64,000 nt of DNA from an uncultured Dehalococcoidia bacterium (GTDB lineage Bacteria > Chloroflexota > Dehalococcoidia > Lucifugimonadales > UBA3495). Each line of letters starts with the position of its first letter. Positions within the stretch are counted from its first letter, which is position 1. The translations under genes and the position numbers were made by a program. Of this stretch, positions 51,144-60,717 are shown in pieces. The stretch is taken from contig CATOSK010000008.1 of assembly GCA_951812535.1 (NCBI GenBank), positions 1 to 64,000 on the forward strand, written 5' to 3'. Under the pieces are notes generated by a model, which saw only the letters and a list, made by a program, of their open reading frames with translations, was not told where the DNA came from and ran no database searches.

Positions 51144-54100
51144 TGTCCGGACAACTTTTCACCCAGTACTTCCTGAGCGATGGGATCAAGGAGACCCCGT
51201 AGTGGGAAGAAGCCACAGGGGCTTTTGGCGCATTCCGCCAAAACCTGGCGTGGTACTGGGAGTCATTCAAGACCTACCACGAACCCAACGAGTCCGCCAC
51301 TGAGCGGGACCTCATCCGGCCGACGCTGGACGCCCTGGGCTGGCTGGATTACCTGCCTCAACAGGGCACCCAGCGCAACGAGGACATCCCGGACAATCTC
51401 CTGTTTTCCAGCTCCGAGCACAAGGCCCGGGCCGCAGCCAGAAACAACTCCCAAGAAAGGTATCTGGATGCGATGCTTATCGAGGAGAGCAAGCGGCTGG
51501 GGCTTCCCCTGGACAGCCGGGACCAAGGCGACAAGGTGCAGAGCAGCACCCCTCACGGGCAGATTCTCCGGTATCTCAGTACCGCCGACTCGATAACCGA
51601 TGGCCGCATCCGGTGGGGAATCCTCACCAATGGCGCGGTGTGGCGCCTTTACGACTACCGGGCCCGCCCCAGGGCCACAGGTTACTTCGAGGTGGACCTG
51701 GCTGCCGCGTTGCAGTCCGGATCCGACGACGACCTGCGCCTTTTCCACCTCCTGTTCCGACGGGAGTCCTTCCTTCCCCAGCAGGGAGCGACGGCCTCCT
51801 ACCTGGAAACCGCCCTGGCCGAGGGCCGCCGCTACGAGGAACGGGTGGCCCAGGATCTATCCGGAACGGTGTTCGATCAAGTCTTCCCCGGACTGGTAAG
51901 AGCTCTGGCCGGCGTCACCAACCGGGAACTCCCCGAAGTGCGCGAGGCGGCGCTGACCTTCCTCTACCGGCTGTTGTTCATCCTGTCCGCGGAGGACCGG
52001 GGCCTGCTGCCCGTACACGACCCCCGGTACGACTACTACGGGCTGAGGAAGCGGGTCCGGGATGACGTTGCGAAGAGAATGGAACGGGGAGACCCGTTCT
52101 CCGGGACCGCCTCCGCCTACTACAATCACCTGGCCACCCTGTTCCAGCTCATCGACAAGGGGGACGCTTCCATCGGTCTGCCCCCCTACAACGGCGGGTT
52201 GTTTGCGCAGGAGACGGCTCCCCTCCTGGATGAGGTCCACCTTCCCGACACAGTCGTGGCCCAGGTCGTCTATGCCCTGAGTCATGTCAACAGTCCCGAG
52301 GGGCGGCGCTTCGTCAACTACCGGGACATGTCGGTCCAACAGCTGGGCTCCATCTACGAGCGCCTGCTGGAGCAGGAACCCGCCAGGAATCCCGATGGTG
52401 AAATCGTCATCCGCCCCAACAGCTACGCTCGCAAGGACAGCGGCAGCTTCTTCACACCCCAGGACCTGGTTGACCTCATCGTGGACCGCACCCTCAAACC
52501 CCTGGCCGAGGAGCGGCTGAGGGCATTTGAAGCCAAGGCCAAGGAACTCGAGGGCGCCCCCCGCTCCAAGGAGGTCCGCCGCGCCGAGTTGTCCAAGCTG
52601 GACCCGGCGGAGGCGGTGCTCGACCTGAAGGTACTGGACCCGGCCATGGGCAGCGGACACTTCCTGGTGACCGCGGTAGATTTCCTGGCGGACTACATCG
52701 CCGAGTTGGTGGAGTACGTACCCGCAGTCCCGGAATGGCTGGACGGAGAGTACCGGTCGCCGTTGATGGACCGGGTGGCGTCGATCAGGCAGGACATCCT
52801 GGGAAGGGCAAAAGAGTCCAACTGGGTGGTGGACGAGGGTATGCTGACCGACCAGGCCGTCATCCGGCGGATGGTGCTCAAGCGCTGCATCTACGGTGTG
52901 GACAAGAACCCGCTCACCGTGGAGCTGGCCAAGGTGTCCCTCTGGCTTCATAGCTTCACCGTCGGCGCGCCGCTGTCCTTCCTGGACCACCACCTGCGGT
53001 GTGGAGACTCCCTGGTGGGCATGCGGATTGCTGAGACTGGCCCCGAGCTGAACCGGCTGGGCGGGCTATTCGCGGCCGAGGCCATCACCGGGGCGGAGGA
53101 GGCGTCGGCCGGGATGCAGCGGATTGAAGGGATGTCGGACGCCGACATCGCGGAGGTCAGGGAATCCGCGGAACTGTTCCTGGAAGTGGGGGATGCGCCC
53201 TACGGCCTGAACTCTGTGTTGAACATCCTCACCGGGCTGCGCTGGCTGACCGCCGGGATGAAGGCCAGGGAGCGCAAGGCCGCCGAGCACCCGGTGGCCG
53301 AAGCCCTCAGCCAGCACCCCCAGGACGCCTTCGATCTTCTTGCCAGAAGGATGCTTCCTGCCCAGGATGCTGCCGAAGATCAACCCGCTCCCCTAACCCC
53401 CGCGCTAACCGAGCTGGTGAGCGCTGCCGACTCCACTGCCGGCAGCGAAGGGTTCCTGCACTGGGAAGCCGCTTTCCCCGGTGTCTGGGAGCAGTGGCAG
53501 AACGAAGAACCTCTGGGTGGCTTCGACGCGGTAATCGGCAACCCACCCTGGGACCGGATCAAGCTCCAGGAAGTGGAGTGGTTCGCCACCCGGTCCCCCG
53601 AAGTCGCACTGGCTCCCACCGCGGCGGTCCGGAGGGACCGCATCCGGCAACTCAAAGAGGATGGGGATCCGCTGGCGGACCAGTTCGGCTCGGCCAAAGA
53701 ACGGGCGGAACGAATGGGGAGCTTGGTGCGGTCATCCGGGCACTTCCCCCTGCTCGGCGGCGGCGACGTCAACCTCTACTCCCTCTTTGTGGAGCAGGCG
53801 ATGGAACTGGTCAAGCCCGACGGGATGGTCGGACTGCTGACCCCCTCGGGCATCTACGCCGACCGCACGGCTGCCGACTTCTTCCGCACCATCTCGACCG
53901 GCGGCCGCATCTCGGGCCTGTTCGACTTCGAGAACCGGAAGGTATTCTTCCCGGACGTGGATTCCAGGTTCAAGTTCTGCGCCCTCATCTTCGGCGACTC
54001 AGACCGCCGGTTCGACGGAACCGAGTGCGCCTTCTTCCTGCATGACACGGTCGATATCAACGACCCGGAGCGCTGCTTCCAGTTGACCCCCGCAGACTTT

Positions 54101-54625
54101 GACTTGGTGAACCCCAACACCGGCACGGCACCCGTGTTCCGGACTCGCCGCGACGCCGAACTCACCCGTCGCATCTACGAGGGGCATACGGTGATGGTAG
54201 ATCGCTCGCAGGGAGAAGAACACCACGCCTGGCCGGTCCGCTACCGGACCATGTTCCACATGACCAACGACTCCCACCTCTTTCGCACCACAGAACAGTT
54301 GGCCGCCGAGGGCTTCTATCCGGTGCGGGGCAACCGCTGGCGGCGGGGCAATGAGTGGTATCTGTCCCTGTACCAGGGACGCATGATCAACCAGTTCGAC
54401 CACCGGGCGAACTCAGTTGGGATCAATCCGGAGAACACGCATAACCCCTATCTCAGCGAGGAAGTTACGGCCCAGCAGCACGCCGACCCGGAATTTCTTC
54501 CCCAGCCCCAGTATTGGGTTCCAGAGCCGCAGGTCGATCCGGCCATGACGGCCGGGCAAGGTTCACCGTCGCATTCCGGGATATCGTGCGGCCCACCGAC
54601 GTTCGGACCGCCATCGCCTCCATAG
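51143..54625 (+). pseudogene. Eco57I-like restriction-methyltransferase, main part, with in-frame TAG
   Basis: From ATG 51143 the frame reads MSGQLFTQYFLSDGIKETP, meets TAG at 51200-51202, and continues unbroken (WEEATGAFGAFRQNLAWYWE) to 54625. The protein is of the COG1002/type IIG kind. The N-terminal nuclease-like part has DIPDNLLF and IEESKRLG (a possible PD-(E)XK site). The N6-adenine methyltransferase has the SAM motif DPAMGSGHF (52637-52660) and the catalytic NPPW (53540-53551). The end (YWVPEPQVDPAMT) runs out of frame; the last 220 codons are in the -1 frame at 54514-55173. Two defects suggest a dead gene. An internal start at 51473 would remove most of the nuclease domain. Confidence 0.8.
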
Positions 54626-55173
54626 TGCCCAGGGCAGGATACGGCAACACCGTTCCGCTGCTGATGCAGCAGGATGATCCTTCTCCACCTGCCGAGCTTG
54701 CGGCGATGATGGTCGCCACGTTGAACTCTCTGTGCATCGATTTCGTCGCTAGGCAGAAGGTCCAGGGGACTCACCTGAACCTGTACATCCTGGAGCAGTT
54801 GCCTGTCCTCCCGGGAGAAGCTTATGGCCAGCAGTTCGGCAACGTCACTGCTCGAGAACTGGTCCTTGACCATGTCCTTCGCCTCACTTACACCGCCAAC
54901 GACATGATTCCCTTCGCACGGGACCTGGGCCACGATGGCCCTCCCTTCATCTGGAACGAGGAGGAACGGCGTCACCTAAGGGCCCGGCTGGACGCCCTCC
55001 ATTTCCACCTGTACGGCCTGTCCCGGGACGATGCGGATTACATCCTGAGCACCTTCCCCATAGTCCAGCGGGAAGACGAGGCCCAGTTCGGCACCCACCG
55101 CACCCGGGACCTCATCCTCGCCTACATGCACGCCCTCGCGGCCGGAGATACGGAGAGCGTCATCGCACTTTAG
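54514..55173 (+). pseudogene. C-terminal part of the Eco57I-like restriction-methyltransferase, shifted frame
   Basis: The real continuation is GRARFTVAFRDIVRPTDVRT, ASIVPRAGYGNTVPLL and HLNLYILEQLPVLP, the target-recognition end of the family, followed by WNEEERRHLRARLDALHFHL and QFGTHRTRDLILAYMHAL. It begins where the main frame loses sense at about 54550. There is no homopolymer at the break. It has no start signals of its own. Confidence 0.8.
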
Positions 55174-55850
55174 TCCAAACCCCCTGCCCGAAGAGCGCGA
55201 GACGGCGTCGAAACAAGGGCATGGGTTCACACAAGGCCGATTAAGTGAACCAGGAGAAACTGGTGCCCAAAGAGCCAAGTGAAATAGATGTCTGTCGGCT
55301 ATCGGGGAATCCTTGCGATTGCAAATGTGAAAGGTGCAAGGAATTGCGTGTCCAATCCTTCAGCCAGGTTAAAAAGCGGGAGGCCCTTTTGAATGGCCGG
55401 ACCGACAGTTAACAGAATCCGGTTGAGCGAACCAACAGGCGGAACCCCATGTACAGGCGGAACTGCCAGTGCCCATAGATTAGGTTTACGAAACTGAATT
55501 GTCGGAACCGACCGGGTGGTCACTGGCCGTGACCAATCCTATTATTACTGGCAGGAGAGCCAGGATTCTCACTTAACTCAGCCCTCATCCTGTCCAAATA
55601 ATGGGTTCCACCTCAAACCTTGCCCCCTCGCAGTCCGCAACAGTTAACGGCGGCTTGTGGCGAGAAGCCAATAACCCGGCCGTGAAGTGGCTCCCCTACG
55701 TCGCTGAAATAATGAAGGACGAGGGAGAAATCCCCGGCCCTTCAACTTGGTAGGAAGTATGATATGCCTACATCGCGGCGTCATCCACCTGAATGTAAAC
55801 AGGCTCTAGGCGGACGCGATAGACCACGTCCTGGCCGGGTGCGCGTCAAC
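55174..55850. other. Non-coding interval after the restriction gene
   Basis: No gene supported. An 11-base direct repeat, ACAGGCGGAAC, occurs twice near 55435 and 55452. GC content drops locally. Confidence 0.4.
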
Positions 55851-55852
55851 CG

Positions 55853-56068
55853 GTGGTGCTGGCGCCCGGAGCATCAACCACTCTGACCGCTCCAGCAACA
55901 CCCACACCGGGCGCGGGGGTGGACGCCCTGGCTCTCTGGGACGACAATGGCAACGGTCGGATAACTTGCGCGGAGGCGCGTGTTCACGGCATCGCACCGG
56001 TACGCCGCGGCCACCCCGCATACCAGTTTATGAACGACGCCGACGGGGACGGCATCGTGTGCGAATAG
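55853..56068 (+). pseudogene. Excalibur calcium-binding domain remnant, copy B
   Basis: The frame gives WDDNGNGRITCAEARVHGIA then PVRRGHPAYQFMNDADGDGI and VCE, a full Excalibur domain with its acidic loop and Cys pair, preceded by a Thr/Pro linker (PATPTPGAG). There is no signal peptide and no credible start, so it is the 3' end of a lost secreted protein. The last 30 codons closely match copy A at 40.9 kb. Confidence 0.6.
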
Positions 56069-56186
56069 AGGCGGGCGCGTGGGAAGCGGCCGGCCGTGAG
56101 ATGATCTTCCACCGCATCGGACCAATCGAAGTGACCCAGGAGAAGCGAATGACCACCAGGAAGTGGCCCGACGCCCGCTGACAGCG

Positions 56187-56731
56187 CTACGGGCTGCAGC
56201 CGGGGCGTCGGGCCGGTACCATCAGCCGGACCAGCGTACCTCGTCGACGCTTCGCTTCCCGTACTTCCGGCTCTCCAGCCCCGTAGGTTACGAGCGGTCC
56301 CCCGCCCGAGTGTATGAGAAGTTTCCGGCTTGGCCGAGGCATCTCGTTGAGGATCATCCAGAGGCGGATTCCTCTGGTCCCGTCGCCCGTTCCCGACACC
56401 AATTCCTGCGTCGCGAGCCGGATGTCCTCGGCGTCGATATCCGGTACGTCCAGGTTCGGGTTATTTGCCAGAGTCGCCCGGATTCCCGGTCCCTGGTCCA
56501 CCACCACGACGTCGAAAGCCCAACCCCGCCGATGGGGAATGGGTGCACATGAGCATGCGCTCCCGCGGGGCTGACTCCGTGGTAGGCGGCGTTGTTCGCG
56601 ATCTCGGAGAATATCGCCACGAGGTCTGCCCTTACGTTGGGGGCACCCTGACCGAGCTCTCCGAGATCCTGCCCAAGATTATCCGCCGCTTCCTGGGCCC
56701 CCCGCAGATCGCCAAACCGAGTTGGCTCCAA
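56187..56731 (-). pseudogene. HATPase-type ATP-binding protein gene, frameshifted
   Basis: The first part reads NVRADLVAIFSEIANNAAYH (the N-box of a GHKL ATPase) and HVHPFPIGGVG. After a frame change the second part reads VVVVDQGPGIR (G1 box), TRGIRLWMILNEM (G2-like) and a basic end. Together they form a small single-domain ATPase like anti-sigma or Rsb-type kinases. One frame change separates them, so the gene is probably dead. No partner gene is near. Confidence 0.55.
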
Positions 56732-56744
56732 CTGTCAACGCCGA

Positions 56745-57065
<321 letters not shown>

Positions 57066-58118
57066 CTACACGAACGCCAGTATCCGGGCCGGGTTGTCCA
57101 CGGTTATGGCCCTGATGACATCTTCGGAGAACCCTTTCCGCCTCATTTTAGGGACGATGTTCTCGAGTATGTGCCCGTAGCCGTGCCCGCCATATCGTAC
57201 CAGCCGGTGCTTGGTGCAGATGTCGTGACCGATGACCACCCGGTCCGCATACCCGGCGTCGGTGATGCCCTTGATAAAGTCCAGCCTCTGGGCGTCGCTG
57301 GGCATGTCGATTTCGGCGAGAGGGTAATAGGAACCCTCGTTGCCGAACAGGTCCCATTCCAGGTAGCAGCCCGACGCCGCCAGGTTCCGGAGTGCATCGG
57401 AATCGAACATGGTCCGGTCCAAGTGCCCCATGATCACCCGGGATATGTCCGCGCCTCCGTTGGCAAGCACCTCCAGGATCTCCGATGGCGCATCCGGATG
57501 CCGGCCGGGATGTATCAAGACCGCCGCCCCGGTCTCGCCCTGGGCGATAGCTGCGGCCAAGAGGGACTTCCGCTCGTTGGCTGCCAGCGGCCAGGTGCAG
57601 CCGACCTCGCCGATGATGCCCGCTTTGATCCCGGTGCCGTCGACCCCCTCAACTATGTCGCCGGTGATCCGCCGGGCCAAGTCATCAACGCTTCGCTGGT
57701 CCATGTCCCCGGGATGGACCGCCGCCACGTAGAAACCCGCCCCCATGATGATGTGGACTCCCGATTCCCGGGAAATCCGTGCCAGGGCCTCCGGATCGCG
57801 ACCAATGCCTATGGTGGTCGCATCGACAATGGCGCCTCCTCCGGCATCCCGATACCTTCCCACCTCGCTGATGGTGGTTTCCAGGTCCATGAGCTGAAGG
57901 TTGAAGCGGTTGCTGTAGTAGTTGCGGCGGACCCAGCCCAGGTTTTCCAGGGTGATCGGGGCATCCGCCAAGTCCGGGGACGGCGTGTCCTGGGCGGGGC
58001 GGTACATGAACGAAAAGTCGATGTACAGGTGCTCGTGGGTCGTCGCAGCGCCCAGTTCCGAGGAAGGCACCGGGCCCAACACGGTCTGGACTATTCCACT
58101 ATTCCGGCCGGATGACAT
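57066..58118 (-). CDS. Phosphotriesterase-family metal hydrolase
   Basis: A 350-residue amidohydrolase of the phosphotriesterase/lactonase family. Metal ligands are H28 and H30 (THEHLY), a bridging Glu in GIIGEVGC (Glu where classic PTE has carbamylated Lys, as in the PHP subgroup), His in LIHPGRHP and GHLDRT, and Asp in VIGHDICTK. ATG 58118 is preceded by AGGAG; an apparent extension to 58403 overlaps the divergent gene and is not real. Likely substrates are lactones or esters. It is divergent from the luciferase-like gene with 163 bases between, so one regulator may serve both. Confidence 0.9.
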   Translation of the reverse strand: MSSGRNSGIVQTVLGPVPSSELGAATTHEHLYIDFSFMYRPAQDTPSPDLADAPITLENLGWVRRNYYSNRFNLQLMDLETTISEVGRYRDAGGGAIVDATTIGIGRDPEALARISRESGVHIIMGAGFYVAAVHPGDMDQRSVDDLARRITGDIVEGVDGTGIKAGIIGEVGCTWPLAANERKSLLAAAIAQGETGAAVLIHPGRHPDAPSEILEVLANGGADISRVIMGHLDRTMFDSDALRNLAASGCYLEWDLFGNEGSYYPLAEIDMPSDAQRLDFIKGITDAGYADRVVIGHDICTKHRLVRYGGHGYGHILENIVPKMRRKGFSEDVIRAITVDNPARILAFV

Positions 58119-58281
58119 GGCTCCGCTCCTGGTAGTATGGTGGAAGGCAAGGGTAACATGGGCCATCTCGGAGGACAAAGCGAAGCCCCTTCCGGTCAGA
58201 ACAAGGGGGCGCTCCGCGAGGGTTCCCTTCCCTGCATCAACCAAATGACACCGGGTAGCTCGACACAGGGGAGCTTCGGGC

Positions 58282-59448
58282 ATGAAGTTTGCGGCATTCA
58301 CCACCGTGGCGGGGTCCGCGGGCGAGGCGCACAACGCCGAGCAATTGATGGACAACCTCAGGCAGCAGACCATCCTGGCTGAGGAACTGGGCTTCGAGGC
58401 CATGTGGCTCGGTGAACACCACTTCGGGCCCTACGGCGTGGGCGACCTGCCAAACCCCATCCTTCTTGGGGCGGACCTGGCGGCGCGGACCTCCAGGATC
58501 CGCATCGGGCAGATGGCCAACATAGCCCCGTGGTGGCACCCGATACGGCTCGCCGAGGACCTGGCGACCCTGGACATCATGACTCGAGGACGCGTCGAGG
58601 TCGGCTTCGGCCGGGGAATCTGGCCCTATGAGGGTCCCCAGTTTCATCCCAACGCGGACCCCCGCAGGGACGCCGAGAACCGGGAACTTTTCCGGGAGAC
58701 GGTGGAAATCGTGCGCGGGATCTGGACCAACGAGTATTTTTCCCACCACGGGACCAACTACAGCTTCCCGGCCGGGGACACTGTCTTCTCCCATCCGCGC
58801 TTCCCGCCGGACCCGGCCTGGCAGGATGGAGAGAGAGTGACCAAGCTAAGGGTCACTCCGAGACCCTTCCAGAAGCCGCACCCGCCGCTGTGGATGACCG
58901 TGTCCACCGACCGGTCGGTTACGACCGCGGCGGAACTCGGGTTGAAGGCGTGTTACTGGCAGCCGCCAGCCCTGAGGATCAGGGAACGGATGGAGATTTA
59001 CGCCCGTGCCCGGAGCGAGCGTGAGGGCAGGCAGTTCGCGGTGGGAGAGGACCAGGCCGTCATGCGCTCCACGTACGTGGCTTCGTCGATGGAAGAGGCG
59101 CGTCGGGATGCCGAGGAAGGAATCATGTCCGCGTTCATCTTCAACGACCCCTTTCGCGGCAGGCAGGTCTTCACCAACCCGGGCGAAACCCTGGACCCAG
59201 CGGTGAAGCTGGACTGGGACTTCCTGGAACCCCGCACCCTGCTGGTGGGTTCTCCCGCGACCGTGGTCGAAAAGATCCAGGAACTTCAGGAAGTCTGCCA
59301 CCTGGAATACCTGCTGGTGGAGTTCTCGCACATGGGGGTCTCGCTGGAAAAGTCGCTGCGTAACCTGGAGACCTTCGGCACCAAGGTGATGCCCCGGTTC
59401 GCCGCCAGCCGGGCAGGAAGCTGTGGCCGCACTCAGGGACCGGGCTGA
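58282..59448 (+). CDS. LLM-class flavin-dependent oxidoreductase
   Basis: A 388-residue bacterial-luciferase-like monooxygenase using reduced FMN or F420. Typical segments are the N-terminal strand with AEELGFEAMWLGEHHFGPYG, the SRIRIGQMANIAPWWHPIRLAEDLA region (split here for length), TRGRVEVGFGRG, and a substrate loop PRPFQKPHPPLWMTV. GGGGAG precedes the ATG. It is divergently arranged with a phosphotriesterase-like gene, a pairing seen in degradation clusters. Its stop overlaps a 28-codon ORF. Confidence 0.9.
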   Translation: MKFAAFTTVAGSAGEAHNAEQLMDNLRQQTILAEELGFEAMWLGEHHFGPYGVGDLPNPILLGADLAARTSRIRIGQMANIAPWWHPIRLAEDLATLDIMTRGRVEVGFGRGIWPYEGPQFHPNADPRRDAENRELFRETVEIVRGIWTNEYFSHHGTNYSFPAGDTVFSHPRFPPDPAWQDGERVTKLRVTPRPFQKPHPPLWMTVSTDRSVTTAAELGLKACYWQPPALRIRERMEIYARARSEREGRQFAVGEDQAVMRSTYVASSMEEARRDAEEGIMSAFIFNDPFRGRQVFTNPGETLDPAVKLDWDFLEPRTLLVGSPATVVEKIQELQEVCHLEYLLVEFSHMGVSLEKSLRNLETFGTKVMPRFAASRAGSCGRTQGPG

Positions 59449-59534
59449 TGACCACCTACGGCGAGGTGGAGCCCGAGTTCCGGGAGATAGAGCACCGGCG
59501 GGGAGTGATGGTCCGGCCGACCGTGCCGTGCTGA
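59448..59534 (+). CDS. 28-codon ORF coupled to the LLM gene
   Basis: MTTYGEVEPEFREIEHRRGV plus MVRPTVPC starts in a TGATG overlap with the LLM stop. It may be a real small protein or the start of a gene that was later cut. No family recognised. Confidence 0.35.
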   Translation: MTTYGEVEPEFREIEHRRGVMVRPTVPC

Positions 59535-59623
59535 ACCCGTTGGCGAACGTACGGGGAAACCAGGCGAGGAGCGGATCCGGGAGAGGTGAAAATCACCATC
59601 GGGATTGAATACTCGAGGGGAGA

Positions 59624-59828
59624 ATGGTTCGATGGCTGGAGGTCATCGCGGACACCGGCTCGACCTTCACGACGGTGCCCAGGCCGCCCCTGGAGGAACT
59701 GGGCGTGCCGGGGGAGCGCATCGTGCAGTCCGAACTGGCCGACGGCCGGATTGTCCCGGTGAACGCCGGCTTGGCCACCATCAGGCTGGAGGGACAGGAA
59801 TTCCCCACGCCGGTCATCTTCGGCGAGG
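59624..59828 (+). pseudogene. Retropepsin-like aspartyl protease, N-terminal part
   Basis: MVRWLEVIADTGSTFTTVPR has the DTG active-site triad, followed by LEELGVPGERIVQSELADGR and PTPVIFGEG, the pattern of small bacterial clan-AA aspartyl proteases. ATG 59624 has GAGGGGAGA upstream. The second half is missing: at about 59829 the sequence becomes an IS5 transposase. Without its other strands the fold is incomplete. Confidence 0.65.
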
Positions 59829-60110
59829 GTCGAAGAGTGCGAGGAACTCGGGGCTGTGGAACGGCAATCTGCGGACTGCCCCATGGGCAAGGCCCGTTTT
59901 GGGGGATTCAGTCGGCGCCAACCCGACGGACCGGGCCAAGGCGGCCAGCAAGCGGAGCATCCTGGTTGACGGGGCCGGTGGGCCGCTGAGTGCAGGGGTG
60001 GCTGGAGCCAATGTTCACGACACCAAGCTGCTGGCGCTGACCTTGGAAAGCATATTAGTGGATCCGCCTGCTGATGCTATCGAGAACCCGGGTCTGGACA
60101 AGGGATGCGG
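59829..60110 (+). pseudogene. IS5-family transposase fragment inserted in the protease gene
   Basis: EECEELG begins in one frame, then SVGANPTDRAKAASKRSILV, GAGGPLSAGVAGANVHDTKL and ALTLES follow in another. It matches the IS5 scrap at 19.68-19.93 kb residue by residue with changes. It is a middle fragment only. Confidence 0.7.
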
Positions 60111-60173
60111 TAATCCAACCGGCCACCTGTCCGAAATCCCGGGTCCACCTCACCCCGTGGGGGGTTTTCCGTA

Positions 60174-60389
60174 CTATCCGGCGAAGAAGTCGAAGATGTT
60201 GCTGAGCTTGGAAGTGTCGCCCTTATATACTTCGGTGTAGCCGCACCGGTCGCAGGACACGGTGGTAAACTTCTTGTTCTGGACATCGAAGAATTTGGCG
60301 AAATTGCCGCCGGTGGCGCGAAACTCGTCGGTGGAAAACCCGGTGTGGTTGCATTTAACGCAGTAGAAAGTGGTCCTGACAGCAGACAT
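60174..60389 (-). CDS. Small zinc-ribbon protein (COG3478-like)
   Basis: A 71-residue protein with two CxxC pairs, FYCVKCNHTGF and VSCDRCGYTEVY, forming a zinc ribbon. The linker DEFRATGGNFAKFFDVQNKK and the end KLSNIFDFFAG are typical of COG3478, predicted nucleic-acid-binding zinc-ribbon proteins. ATG 60389 has GGAGGG six bases upstream. It is complete and monocistronic. Confidence 0.85.
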   Translation of the reverse strand: MSAVRTTFYCVKCNHTGFSTDEFRATGGNFAKFFDVQNKKFTTVSCDRCGYTEVYKGDTSKLSNIFDFFAG

Positions 60390-60717
60390 ATTTACCCTCC
60401 GGCCCCGGCCGCCCTGACGCTCGGGACATAGGAATAAGACATAACCAGTATGCCGGGGGCGGCCGGGTGGTTGCAAGGGGCCCAGGGAGTTGTTTCGGGG
60501 AGTTTGGAGCGGGAGCGTCAGTTGGACAGAGAAATTTTCCCGCTTACCGACACGGCAAACACGCGTCCGCCGTGGCGGTGACTGTTCTCGACCACCCCAG
60601 GCCAAACCTTAACCAATCTCCATGATTGGTCCCAAAAACTGAGGGACGACCACCCTTTCGCCATGATGAACCACGTGAATTTGCTATGCGCCACCGCCCT
60701 ACCGCGAAATTCCGCCG
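60390..60717. other. Intergenic region
   Basis: It lies upstream of the zinc-ribbon gene and downstream of the GMC gene on the minus strand. No gene or clear terminator seen. Confidence 0.4.

Noticed and set aside
58119..58403. N-terminal extension of the phosphotriesterase-like protein
   Set aside because: The 95 extra codons overlap the divergent gene's start and control region, lack motifs, and the ATG at 58118 has a good ribosome site.
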